Source: Alphaproteobacteria bacterium (lineage in GTDB: Bacteria; Pseudomonadota; Alphaproteobacteria; GCA-016699305). From it: a DNA stretch of 64,000 nucleotides. Both the position numbers and the translations under genes were made by a program. The stretch lies in the NCBI GenBank assembly GCA_016699305.1, contig CP064970.1:1302001-1366000 (forward strand), read 5' to 3'. The notes below the pieces were generated by a model that had not been told where the DNA came from, searched no databases, and worked only from the letters and a program-made list of their open reading frames with translations. This document shows positions 8,705-17,331 of the stretch, piece by piece (within the stretch, counting starts at the first letter, position 1; every line of letters begins with the position of its first letter).

Positions 8705-9470
8705 TCCGCGTCATATCGTCATCACCGGCGCGTCCAGCGGCATCGGGGCGGCCTTGGTCAAGGTCTATGCCGGACCGGGTGTCACCCTATCCCTGATCGG
8801 GCGCGACAAAGGCCGTTTAGAGACCGAGGCCGCCGCCGCCCGCATCGCCGGGGCCAGCGTGACCACAGGCTTGATCGACGTCACCGACGCCACGTCGATG
8901 GAGAATTGGCTGCATGAGCGCGACGCGGCCCAGCCGGTGGATCTGGTGATCGCCAATGCGGGAATCTCGGCCGGAACCGATGGCGGCCCCGAAGACGCGG
9001 CGCAAACCCGCCGCATCCTGGCCACCAATATGGACGGGGCCGTGAACACCGTCATGCCTTTGCTGCCCGCCATGCGCGCGCGAAAACGCGGTCAGGTGGC
9101 GTTGATGGCCTCTTTGGCGGGGTTTCGCGGTTTTGCCGGCGCGCCCGCCTATTGCGCCAGCAAGGCGGCGCTGCGCGTCTGGGGCGAAGCCTTGCGCGAC
9201 GATCTGCACAAAGACGGCGTGGAGGTATGCGTGATCTGTCCCGGTTATGTGGCCACGAATATGACGCGGGTAAACAAGTTCCATATGCCCTGGAAGCTCT
9301 CGGCCCCGGGAACGGCGGCCCATATCCGCAAAGGCCTGGCGCGTAATGCGGCGCGTTTGGCCTTCCCTTTCCCGACTTACGCCATCGTCTGGGCCTTGGC
9401 CGCCTTACCCCCCGGCCTGACCGGCCCCGTGCTGCGCCGCTTGCCTAGAAAGGCTAAAAGCGAAGGCTGA
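8697..9470 (+). CDS. Short-chain dehydrogenase/reductase
   Basis: A 257-residue classical SDR. The cofactor motif TGASSGIG is at about 10-17, NAG at 87-89, the catalytic serine near S139 and YCASK at about 152-156, so the active site is complete. Substrate is unknown. The C-terminal FPTYAIVWALAALPPGLTGPVL is hydrophobic, which suggests membrane association and a lipid or quinone-like substrate (inference). The start overlaps the surf1 stop by 8 bp. A dispersed repeat follows directly. Confidence 0.88.
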   Translation: MRDPRHIVITGASSGIGAALVKVYAGPGVTLSLIGRDKGRLETEAAAARIAGASVTTGLIDVTDATSMENWLHERDAAQPVDLVIANAGISAGTDGGPEDAAQTRRILATNMDGAVNTVMPLLPAMRARKRGQVALMASLAGFRGFAGAPAYCASKAALRVWGEALRDDLHKDGVEVCVICPGYVATNMTRVNKFHMPWKLSAPGTAAHIRKGLARNAARLAFPFPTYAIVWALAALPPGLTGPVLRRLPRKAKSEG

Positions 9471-9479
9471 TTGAGAACA

Positions 9480-9678
9480 GCCTGTATGGGAATGAGAGTC
9501 TGCAATTCAGCATCAACGCAAAGGGCGGGAGTGACTCATGAAGAGAGGAAGGCTCACGACAAGTCATGCCATATTCATATGGAATCACCCTCCCAGCTTA
9601 GTCATACCCACGCATGCGGGTATCCATCACTTGTCATTCGAGCTATCGCTGAATCTCAGACCCTTCAACTTGTATAGA
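9480..9678. repeat. Dispersed palindromic intergenic repeat, copy 1
   Basis: About 200 bp between the SDR and HAD genes. It begins near CCTGTATGGGAATGAG and ends near TTCAACTTGTATAG, has an inverted pair ATTCAGC / GCTGAAT near the two ends, a conserved GGCTCACGACAAGTCATGCC block, and the hairpin ACCCACGCATGCGGGT before CCATCAC. The same blocks occur at 34.1, 40.5, 51.0 and 60.7 kb. No transposase is encoded. It resembles a MITE or a REP/BIME-like element. Confidence 0.8.
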
Positions 9679-9693
9679 AATGATATGGCTTGA

Positions 9694-10329
9694 CTATAAA
9701 AGCGATCGAATGAAGCTGCTTTTATTAAGGTCATCCACACCATCAAATTGATGCGCCTCCCAGCCAAAATCTATCGCTGCATCGACAATGTTTTGTTTAT
9801 CGTCAAAGAAAATTGGTGGCCTTGAAGATTCCCCTATTTTTTGCATGACTCCGGCAAAGTAATTTCTATCAGGCTTGATATATCCTATTCGTGCCGAATG
9901 GAATATATCGGAAAAATACTGATTGAAACCGATCTGCTTCATTAAATAATCCGCTCTATAATGCTCTTGGTTCGTTGCGATGAGAAGCTGAACTTGACCG
10001 CACTCTTTTAATAGTTTGATCTTCTCGATCAATGAATCATTGACAGTGGAATCATTTTCCAACCAGTAATCTACTAACTCTGCAGCGGTTACAGGGCTTT
10101 TGACACTTGATAAGTATTCAGACAAGGCAAGCTTTAAGTCCATTTCACCAATAACGACTCTTTGTGTGAAAATGCCGAAAATAAAGTTTTGTGTGAAATG
10201 CTCTCGATCAATACCAAGATCATGCTCTATATTTTCATCCCAACACTTTCTGAGTTCTGGTCTTGCATGGTAACCATGAATAAGCACCCCATCGACATCA
10301 AAAAAGACCAATCGCTTATCGTTCATCAT
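9694..10329 (-). CDS. HAD superfamily hydrolase
   Basis: A 211-residue haloacid-dehalogenase-like phosphatase. Motif I is FFDVDGV with D11 nucleophile and D13, motif II is in LLIATN, motif III the lysine in IKPDRNYF, and motif IV FFDDKQNIVDAA, so the catalytic set is complete. The helical cap after motif I is typical of subfamily I. It is clearly AT-richer than its neighbours and lies between a dispersed repeat and a methyltransferase, suggesting acquisition by transfer. Substrate unknown. Confidence 0.85.
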   Translation of the reverse strand: MMNDKRLVFFDVDGVLIHGYHARPELRKCWDENIEHDLGIDREHFTQNFIFGIFTQRVVIGEMDLKLALSEYLSSVKSPVTAAELVDYWLENDSTVNDSLIEKIKLLKECGQVQLLIATNQEHYRADYLMKQIGFNQYFSDIFHSARIGYIKPDRNYFAGVMQKIGESSRPPIFFDDKQNIVDAAIDFGWEAHQFDGVDDLNKSSFIRSLL

Positions 10330-10545
10330 GCTCTCCTAAGTTTGCATTCATTCAATGACATAGCATGAACCGCGTGATCCCACGGGTCAAATTCTGGTGC
10401 TGTCCAAGATGGGGGGCCTTGCCTATCTTGGCCGAAAGCATGGGGGGTGTAGGAATGAGTCTCGTGATATCCCGGCCCTTGTCATCTATACTAGAATAAC
10501 CGGCGCGCCGCGCATTCGGATGAACCAGGCATCGGGATCGTCGAT

Positions 10546-11223
10546 ATGAATTCTTCCCTTTCTTTCATTTCCCCACCCTTGCATGTCATGCGCCAGATAT
10601 GTCTTTCCACATCATGCGCTCAAGAGATGGCGCTGGATGTGTATTGCCAAGCTCCATGGCCGGTACGGCTGTTCTTTTGGTTGCGACTGCGATTCCTGGC
10701 ATGGTTGATGCGCCGCCATGAAATCCGGCGCGATGACACTCGGGTTTTGGATTTTGGCGGTGGCAGTGGCATATTCCTGCCGACGCTGGCGAACGCTTTT
10801 TCTTCAGTAACATTAATTGATCGGGATATTTCTAATGCTCGCACACTGGCGGATCGACTGATGCTAAAAAACGTCCACATGGTGGCCGCTGACATTGTGG
10901 CGCACGACTTTGGCGAGGCTCAATTCGACATTATCGTCGCCGCCGATGTCCTTGAACATTTTCGTGAACCACCCTTGGCCTTGATCCGACATTGGCTTAA
11001 GCCTGGCGGCCGACTATACACAAGCCTTCCAACCGAGACTTGGTTCTACGACCTGCTGCGCCGTCTGTTCGGCAAAACTAAACCGCCTGATCATTATCAC
11101 AGCGCCGCCCAAGTTGAAGCATCCTTACGCCATGCTGGTTTCAAGAAAATTGGCGGGTTGTATCATCCCCTTGTCTGGCCCGTCCTTTCTCTCTTTCGCA
11201 TAAGCGCATGGCAAGTACCGTAA
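10546..11223 (+). CDS. Class I SAM-dependent methyltransferase
   Basis: A 225-residue protein with the Rossmann motif VLDFGGGSGIF at about 67-77, acidic motif II in VTLIDRD, then IIVAADVLEHF and LKPGGRLYTSLPTE, as in UbiG-like methyltransferases. The N-terminal 60 residues contain a hydrophobic stretch (VRLFFWLRLRFLAWLM) that could bind membrane. Substrate unknown. The gap before it (10330-10545) has no gene; it holds a short inverted repeat CCAAGAT/ATCTTGG at about 10409-10432. Confidence 0.82.
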   Translation: MNSSLSFISPPLHVMRQICLSTSCAQEMALDVYCQAPWPVRLFFWLRLRFLAWLMRRHEIRRDDTRVLDFGGGSGIFLPTLANAFSSVTLIDRDISNARTLADRLMLKNVHMVAADIVAHDFGEAQFDIIVAADVLEHFREPPLALIRHWLKPGGRLYTSLPTETWFYDLLRRLFGKTKPPDHYHSAAQVEASLRHAGFKKIGGLYHPLVWPVLSLFRISAWQVP

Positions 11224-11305
11224 TGCCGTGCAACGCTAATTCTTAGGTCCCTACCACCTGCCGCAGAACTTATACATACAAGCCCATCGCGAAAAACCGT
11301 CGATT

Positions 11306-12121
11306 TTATGCGGCCTGACACTTCGTACAAAAAAAGGTCGAGCGGGCGGATTGGGTGAGGCGAGCGATGGGGGTGGCGCAGACGGGGCAGGGGCGATCCT
11401 TGCGATCATAGACGGCAAAGCCGTGCTGAAAATAGCCCAAGCTGCCATCGCTTTGCACATAATCGCGCAAGGATGAGCCGCCCGATTGGATGGCCTCGGT
11501 CAGCACCGCCCGCACGGCTTGCAACAGGTGGCGGGACTGGGTTGGCGTCATCTGGCCTGCAGACAAGGCCGGATGCAGCCGGGCGCGGAAAAGCGCCTCG
11601 CAGGCATAGATATTGCCGATCCCGGCCACACGGGATTGATCCAGCAAAAACGCTTTCAAGGATGTGCTGCGCCCCTTGGCCATCGCATGGAAACGCGCGG
11701 AGGTCAGGGCCGGGTCGAAAGGCTCGGGACCCATATTCTTTAACAAGTCATGCGATTCCAGCCGGTTTGTCGGGACCAAATCGATCATCCCAAAGCGACG
11801 GGGATCGTGGAAACGCAGCACCGCGCCCGAATCCAGATGAAAGATCACATGGTCATGGGTCCGCGCCGGTCCGTCTTGGACCAAGCGGCCCGACATGCCC
11901 AGATGCACCAACATCGTCCGGGCCGAATCCAAATCCACCAGCAAATATTTCCCGCGTCGTCGCAGTGCCGTGATGCGCGCGCCGCGTATCCTTGCCGCCA
12001 ATCCCTGCGGCACCGGCCATCGCAAATCCCGCCGCTTCACCTGGACGCGCAAGATGCGTTGCCCCCGAATCGTGCGTTCCAGGCCCTGGCGGATGGTTTC
12101 AACTTCGGGTAGTTCGGGCAT
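11306..12121 (-). CDS. mutM: Formamidopyrimidine-DNA glycosylase (MutM/Fpg)
   Basis: Base-excision repair glycosylase/AP lyase removing 8-oxoguanine and FAPy lesions. The N-terminus MPELPEVETIRQGL carries the catalytic proline and glutamate; the H2TH region has DQSRVAGIGNIYACEALF; the C-terminal zinc finger is CPVCATPIARLT...FFCTKC. The 271-residue length is normal. In many alphaproteobacteria it pairs with ubiE; here ubiE lies far away at 26.5-27.3 kb. Confidence 0.96.
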   Translation of the reverse strand: MPELPEVETIRQGLERTIRGQRILRVQVKRRDLRWPVPQGLAARIRGARITALRRRGKYLLVDLDSARTMLVHLGMSGRLVQDGPARTHDHVIFHLDSGAVLRFHDPRRFGMIDLVPTNRLESHDLLKNMGPEPFDPALTSARFHAMAKGRSTSLKAFLLDQSRVAGIGNIYACEALFRARLHPALSAGQMTPTQSRHLLQAVRAVLTEAIQSGGSSLRDYVQSDGSLGYFQHGFAVYDRKDRPCPVCATPIARLTQSARSTFFCTKCQAA

Positions 12122-12228
12122 GATATGTTGGAGCCGTCTGGCATTTCCCTATGAGTTCGAAGAGAATCTTACAAACAAACCGCAAGGTCAATGAGGCCGA
12201 GAATTCGGATGTCCCGCCGGATGACAGG

Positions 12229-12699
12229 TTAGTCTGATGACGGGATCAGGCCTCTGCGCTTACATTCCTCAAGTGCCCATTTTGCATAGGCCATTAAGCT
12301 GGGTTGGTTGATAGCCATCGAGAAGGAGTCAAACTCAACCGCTTCAGCCTCGTAGCATCCGGTGATGGTCTTACGCTCATCATGCCAAAAGTAGATGTGG
12401 ACGGCTTCGGTGTGATTTGTCCATCCTTCGGTCAATGTTCCAATAAAGAGCAGGTCGCTGGCGTGCATCACGCCTCCTGTTTCTTCATGGATTTCTCTTA
12501 CCGCAGCTTCGATAGGTTCTTCGCCGTCTTCAACATGGCCGCCAAACAAATTCAGCCCACCGGGATTTGTTTTCCAATTCATGGGGCGTTGTTGCAGAAG
12601 AATCTTTCCGCCCGAAGTTAGAATGACAACATCGGCAAGATGCTTTTTAAAGGCGTCCAAGGGAGTCTTAGTAAGGTCTACGAGGCGAAGATCTTCCAC
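12229..12699 (-). CDS. Nudix hydrolase
   Basis: A 156-residue Nudix protein. The box spans about residues 54-76: GHVEDGEEPIEAAVREIHEE followed by TGG, matching GX5EX7REUXEEXGU. It is the type that hydrolyses nucleoside diphosphates linked to another group; IPP isomerase-like proteins share the fold, so the substrate is open. It is close to the truncated infB copy at 12.78 kb, on the same strand, and may belong to the same inserted segment. Confidence 0.85.
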   Translation of the reverse strand: MEDLRLVDLTKTPLDAFKKHLADVVILTSGGKILLQQRPMNWKTNPGGLNLFGGHVEDGEEPIEAAVREIHEETGGVMHASDLLFIGTLTEGWTNHTEAVHIYFWHDERKTITGCYEAEAVEFDSFSMAINQPSLMAYAKWALEECKRRGLIPSSD

Positions 12700-12776
12700 G
12701 GCTTAACCTCCCCCGAAAAAGCACGACAGAGCCTCGTGGTGACACGCATGTCCAGCCTGGAGGCGCGGAGTCATCA

Positions 12777-12883
12777 AGCCAATTGACGCGCGACTTTCTC
12801 GACTTCGACGGCTTCGATGATATCGCCTTCTTTGACGTCATCGAAGTTCTCGAACGCCATGCCGCATTCAAAGCCTTCGCCTT
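12777..12883 (-). pseudogene. Duplicated 3' end of infB (possible attachment-site copy)
   Basis: Read on the minus strand this encodes the last ~33 residues of IF-2 (GFECGMAFENFDDVKEGDII ... VARQLA) and stops at the same codon. It is almost identical to the true infB end at 13929-14036: about 85 bp match exactly, and differences near the stop are synonymous. Upstream of the homology the frame diverges. The copies are direct repeats bracketing the histidine-phosphatase gene. The 12700-13087 gap otherwise holds only AT-rich sequence with no gene I can support. Confidence 0.85.
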
Positions 12884-13087
12884 CGCGCAGTATAACAAAG
12901 TTTCGGATCAATCCAGCCATATCTTTGGGGCAATCCTCCACGCCGCACGCCGCAACTCTAAGGAGATTGACGTCAATCAGATAGTGCTGTTTTCAATATG
13001 TTAGTTGCTGTATGCAAATAATATTGATATCTTTCGAATCTACGGCGTGAGATGGTCGCAGAAAATATCAACAAGAGGTTTAACCAT

Positions 13088-13768
13088 ATGAATACAAAAG
13101 AAACCCAAGAGGCCGCTTTCGTAGATGCTCAGCATCGTCTAGTCGCTGAGCTGCCAGATTCATTTTTCTATCTCCGTCACGGTAAGACAACTGATAATCA
13201 GGCAGAAATCATCAGCGGGGGAGAGCGCGATCACGAATCAATTCTTCTTCCTGAATCAATCGAAGAGGCCTCGCGTCTAGGTGCTACGATCGAGAATATG
13301 CGCGAATATATCGCCTTGATTTGCCACAGCCCCATGATAAGGGCGCGCGATACTGCCAGGTATATCAATGCCACAGCCAATATTCCTATGATCGAGATTC
13401 AAAAATTGCACGAATGGAAGGTAGGAAACTGTTCTGGGAGAAAGAATCAGGAATTCTCGGGGCCGTTGTCCAATTGGGAGTATGACCCGGATGGTGGCGA
13501 ATCTCGGACCGTCTTTGCGACACGCGTGGCGGAAGGAATGGAAGAGTGTTGTCGATCTTTGAATCCATATCGAGCTCGGACCGCCGACAAACCAAGAAGT
13601 ATGCTTGTCGTTGCTCATGCGGGTGTGTGGTGGGCTCTGAGGGAGTTATTGGGTCTTGAGCGTGATCAAATTCATAATTGCGTCCCAATACAGGTAGAGC
13701 GCGTTCCAAATCAGACCAACAACAAGGATGGGCTTCCTCGGTGGCAACATCGTGCCTTGTCCTTGTAA
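13088..13768 (+). CDS. Histidine phosphatase family (phosphoglycerate-mutase-like) protein
   Basis: The catalytic LRHG motif is near the N-terminus (FYLRHGKTTDNQ), followed by HSPMIRARDTA, the acid in LHEWKVGNCSG and VVAHAGVWWALRELL with the second catalytic histidine, so all active-site parts are present. I choose the ATG at 13088, which has AAGAGG about 10 bp upstream, over the ATG at 13052; this gives 226 residues. It stands alone between two copies of the infB 3' end and is more AT-rich than the infB operon, which suggests a cargo gene. Substrate unknown; a small phosphometabolite or phosphoprotein is equally possible. Confidence 0.82.
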   Translation: MNTKETQEAAFVDAQHRLVAELPDSFFYLRHGKTTDNQAEIISGGERDHESILLPESIEEASRLGATIENMREYIALICHSPMIRARDTARYINATANIPMIEIQKLHEWKVGNCSGRKNQEFSGPLSNWEYDPDGGESRTVFATRVAEGMEECCRSLNPYRARTADKPRSMLVVAHAGVWWALRELLGLERDQIHNCVPIQVERVPNQTNNKDGLPRWQHRALSL

Positions 13769-13928
13769 GTAGGCTATGCGCCTAGTGGCGTGAGAATCCG
13801 TATTCGCAGTATTTTTTCGGCAAAGGCGGCAGCGCGTTAGGGTACCCCCACTTCGTCAAGGCCTACATGGGCCGCGCGCGACTCATGCGTACGAAACAAG
13901 CCGCCCTTCCTCGAAGAAACAGCCGCCA

Positions 13929-16607
13929 TCAAGCCAGTTGGCGAGCGACCTTCTCGACTTCGACGGCTTCGATGATATCGCCTTCTTTGACGTCATCGAA
14001 GTTCTCGAACGCCATGCCGCATTCAAAGCCTTCGCGCACTTCCTTCACTTCGTCCTTCTGACGCTTGAGGGTCTTAAGCGCGCCTTCGAAGACGACGATG
14101 GAATCGCGCAGCAGGCGCACCTTCGCGCCGCGACGGATGACGCCTTCGGTGACCTTACACCCGGCCACCTTGCCGACCTTGGTGATGTTGAACACCTGAA
14201 GAACCTGGGCATTGCCCACGATCTGCTCGCGCACCGTGGGAGCCAGCATATTGCCAAGCGCCGCGCGGATATCGTCAATGATCTCGTAGATGATCGAGTA
14301 ATAGCGGATCTCGATGCCGTCGCGCCGCGCCATGTCGCGCGCCTGGGGATTGGCGCGGACGTTAAAGCCGATGATCAAGGCGCGCGAGGCGTTGGCCAAG
14401 GTCACATCCGACTCGCTGATGGCACCGACCGAAGAGTCCAGCACGCGCACGCGCACCTCTTCGCGGTCGGCCTGGGAGCCCAGACCTTCCAAGGCGGCCT
14501 TGATGGCCTCGACCGAGCCTTGCACGTCGCCCTTGACCACGATGGCCAATTCCTTGGCAGTGCCGGCCTTGAGGCCTTCGAGCATCTGTTGCAACGAGCC
14601 GCGCGTGGACGCCGACAACACGGCGGTCCGCTTGCGGCGTTGACGGAACTCGCAAATCTCGCGCGCCCGGCTTTCCGATTCGACCACCGATAGCGGATCG
14701 CCCGCCATGGGAGCGGCCTGCAAGCCCAAGATCTCGACCGGAGCCGAGGGACCGGCCGCCGGAGTCGTCTGGCCGTGGTCGTCGATCAGGGCGCGCACGC
14801 GGCCCCATTCGCTGCCCGCCACCACGATATCGCCCTGGCGCAGCGTGCCGCGCTGCACCAGCACCGTGGCCACCGCGCCGCGTCCGCGATCCAGTTTGGC
14901 CTCGATCACCGTGCCTTCGGCGGGACGATCGGGATTGGCCTTTAATTGCAGGATTTCGGCCTGCAGCAAGATGGCTTCGAGCAATTTATCAAGGCCCAGT
15001 TTGGTCTTGGCCGAGACTTCGCAATCCAATATCTCGCCGCCCATGGCCTCGACCTGCACTTCGTGTTGCAGCAGGGCTTGGCGCACGCGGTCGGGATTGG
15101 CCCCGGGCAGATCGCATTTGTTGATCGCCACGATCATGGGCACGCCCGCCGCCTTGGCGTGGCGAATGGCCTCGATCGTTTGCGGCATGACGCCGTCATC
15201 GGCGGCCACCACCAACACCACGACATCCGTGACATTGGCACCGCGCGCGCGCATTTCGGTAAAGGCGGCATGGCCGGGCGTGTCGATAAAGGTGATGCGC
15301 CCCGAAGGCGCGCCTTCGCGCGCGGGCAGAACGACCTGATAAGCGCCGATATGCTGGGTGATGCCCCCGGCCTCGCGGCTGGCGACATTGGCCTGACGCA
15401 TCGCGTCGAGCAACGAGGTCTTGCCATGGTCCACATGGCCCATCACCGTCACCACGGGCGGGCGCGGCTGCAGATCGACCTGAACATCCTCGGGACCGGA
15501 TAGGCCCAGCTCCACATCGGCGTCGGTAACGCGCTTGGGACGATGGCCGAATTCGGTGGCCACCAATTCGGCGGTGTCCGCGTCCAGGCTTTGCGTGATG
15601 GTGGCCATCACGCCCATCTTCATCAGCACCTTGATGACGGCGCTGCCGCGTTCGGCCATACGATTGGCCAATTCCTGCACGGTGATGACTTCGGGAATAA
15701 TGACGTCGCGCGTGATGCGCGCGCTGTCCGAGACGGCGAATTGCCGACGGCCGCGTTCGCGGGCGCGGCGCAAGGCGGCAAAGCTGCGCCCTTCCACCTC
15801 GCCCTCGTCGCCCAAAGCCTTGGAAACCGTCAAGCGGCCATTGCGCTGACGTTGTTCTTCGCCCTTGCGCATGGTCGCGCCGCGTCCGGCGGTACGCGGC
15901 CCACGGCTGCCGCGTCGCGGCGCTTCTTCCTCGGAAGTGGCGGCCACGCTGCCCACGCCGCGCCGCACCAGGGCCGAAACCGCCCCGGCACCGCCGCGCG
16001 GTTCGCTGGTCGCCGCGCTGGTCGTCCCCGAACGCGAGCTGGTGGTCAAGGTGGTATTTTGATTCTGCCGGGCGCGCACCACGTCTTCTTGCTTGCGGCG
16101 CTCGACCTCGGCCTGCTTGGATTCGTCTTGGATTCGCTTGAGCTCGTCCATTTCGCGCTGGCGCAAGGTCTGCGCGTCAAGCTTGACGGCGGGCCGTTCC
16201 TCGGCAGTGCTGCTGGCCGCTTCGGTCGTGGCGGCGGCTTCGAGATGGGAGAGTTCCTCCTCGGCCGAGATTGCGTTGCTGCGCGCGCGGGCCGCGCCTT
16301 CCAAAATAGCGCCGCGCAAGGCGCGGATGCGGGCATCGCGCTCTTCTTGCGTCAAGGTGCGCGCGGCGGCAGAGGTCGCCACGCCCCTGGTCTTTGCGGG
16401 ACCTTCGACGGGAGCCTTGGCTATGGGAGCTTCCGGCGCGACCTTTTCATTGCGCGCGCGGCGCACTTCCACTTTCACCGTATTGGAACGGCCATGCGAA
16501 AAGCTCTGCCGCACGACGGCAGCCGCCGGGGCCTTTTTCAGCTCCAGCGTTTTACGCTCGCCGAGGCTGAGAATCTTCTTCGGCTCTTGTGGTGTCGTTT
16601 CGTTCAT
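13929..16607 (-). CDS. infB: Translation initiation factor IF-2
   Basis: GTPase that brings fMet-tRNA to the 30S subunit and promotes subunit joining. The 892-residue protein has a long charged, Ala/Arg/Glu-rich N-terminal region (about 1-300), an IF2_N domain (VIIPEVITVQELANRMAERG), the G domain with GHVDHGKT near 389-396, DTPGHAAF and NKCD, and the C-terminal IF2 domains ending ...VARQLA. The start overlaps the ylxR stop by 4 bp (ATGA). Downstream, where rbfA-truB-rpsO often follow, is instead the segment with the repeated infB 3' end. Confidence 0.97.
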   Translation of the reverse strand: MNETTPQEPKKILSLGERKTLELKKAPAAAVVRQSFSHGRSNTVKVEVRRARNEKVAPEAPIAKAPVEGPAKTRGVATSAAARTLTQEERDARIRALRGAILEGAARARSNAISAEEELSHLEAAATTEAASSTAEERPAVKLDAQTLRQREMDELKRIQDESKQAEVERRKQEDVVRARQNQNTTLTTSSRSGTTSAATSEPRGGAGAVSALVRRGVGSVAATSEEEAPRRGSRGPRTAGRGATMRKGEEQRQRNGRLTVSKALGDEGEVEGRSFAALRRARERGRRQFAVSDSARITRDVIIPEVITVQELANRMAERGSAVIKVLMKMGVMATITQSLDADTAELVATEFGHRPKRVTDADVELGLSGPEDVQVDLQPRPPVVTVMGHVDHGKTSLLDAMRQANVASREAGGITQHIGAYQVVLPAREGAPSGRITFIDTPGHAAFTEMRARGANVTDVVVLVVAADDGVMPQTIEAIRHAKAAGVPMIVAINKCDLPGANPDRVRQALLQHEVQVEAMGGEILDCEVSAKTKLGLDKLLEAILLQAEILQLKANPDRPAEGTVIEAKLDRGRGAVATVLVQRGTLRQGDIVVAGSEWGRVRALIDDHGQTTPAAGPSAPVEILGLQAAPMAGDPLSVVESESRAREICEFRQRRKRTAVLSASTRGSLQQMLEGLKAGTAKELAIVVKGDVQGSVEAIKAALEGLGSQADREEVRVRVLDSSVGAISESDVTLANASRALIIGFNVRANPQARDMARRDGIEIRYYSIIYEIIDDIRAALGNMLAPTVREQIVGNAQVLQVFNITKVGKVAGCKVTEGVIRRGAKVRLLRDSIVVFEGALKTLKRQKDEVKEVREGFECGMAFENFDDVKEGDIIEAVEVEKVARQLA

Positions 16608-17296
16608 GTCACGTCCGTAGTGTTAGGAGTACTTGTAGCACTGATTTCCCCCGCGAAGGAAGCCCCGCGCGGGGTGACGCCCAAGACGCCTTGTAAGCGC
16701 GTCAAATCTTTGCGGAGATTCTCGGTCAGGCGATGCGCCGTCAGGACCACATGCACCGCATGTTCCAGTCCCAAGGCCGAGGCCATATCCTCGCTTGTCA
16801 GGACGGAGCAGGGCTCATCGGAGATCCCCGCGCCGCGCGCCAATCGGCGGCTTTCGCCGGGGCTGGCTTCGGTCGCTTCCAACCAGACCACAGCCGTCTT
16901 GGCGCGGACTGATTTGCGTAAGGTCTCTTGCGCCTTGTCGAATCCGCAAGACACCAAGCCGGAGCGGCGCGCCAAACCCAGCAAGTCTTTGCAGCGTTGA
17001 CGCAAGCGGTTCTCTAAAAGAGACAGCCAATCGGGGGGCAAAGGCTTGGCCTGGCCCTTACTGGCGCGTGCAAAGGGGCTGCGCTTGGCCGCCTGTTCCA
17101 GCACCTCGCGCTCGGCCGCCAGCCAGAACCCGCGACCGGGCAGACTTTCCTCGATATCGGCGGTGACGATGCCTTCGGGCGATAAGACGAAACGGATCAG
17201 ACCCGCGCGTGGCTGCAACTGGCCGCTGACCAGGCAGCGACGCTCGGCGACGGAATCCTCCGTCGTTCTTGCATCGGGGCCTGTGCCGCGCCGCAT
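16604..17296 (-). CDS. YlxR (DUF448) fused to an L7Ae-like RNA-binding domain
   Basis: A 230-residue protein of the rimP-nusA-ylxR-infB operon. The N-terminal part (about 15-90) is the YlxR/DUF448 domain with RRCLVSGQ, LIRFVLSPEG and LPGRGFWL; residues about 110-210 resemble L7Ae-type proteins (LLGLARRSGLVSCGF, VRAKTAVVWLEATEA). This fusion is common in alphaproteobacteria and is thought to bind RNA. I start at the ATG at 17296, 35 bp after nusA; the longer frame from 17617 overlaps nusA and its extension is low-complexity Arg/Gly. It overlaps infB by 4 bp. Confidence 0.9.
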   Translation of the reverse strand: MRRGTGPDARTTEDSVAERRCLVSGQLQPRAGLIRFVLSPEGIVTADIEESLPGRGFWLAAEREVLEQAAKRSPFARASKGQAKPLPPDWLSLLENRLRQRCKDLLGLARRSGLVSCGFDKAQETLRKSVRAKTAVVWLEATEASPGESRRLARGAGISDEPCSVLTSEDMASALGLEHAVHVVLTAHRLTENLRKDLTRLQGVLGVTPRGASFAGEISATSTPNTTDVT

Positions 17297-17331
17297 GGTC
17301 TGTTCCCTCTCATCTTCCGGCCCGAACGGCG

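Noticed and set aside
13769..13928. Possible coding remnant (reads like GKGGSALGYPHFVKAYMGRA on the plus strand)
   Set aside because: Too short and unmatched to any family I know; it may be a gene remnant of the inserted segment but I cannot support it.
14314..15339. Several plus-strand ORFs over infB (109-251 residues)
   Set aside because: They are opposite-strand shadows of infB; a single conserved minus-strand frame explains the region.
15543..17000. 485-residue plus-strand ORF antisense to infB
   Set aside because: It runs opposite to the conserved infB and ylxR genes and its long length is caused by GC-rich codon bias.
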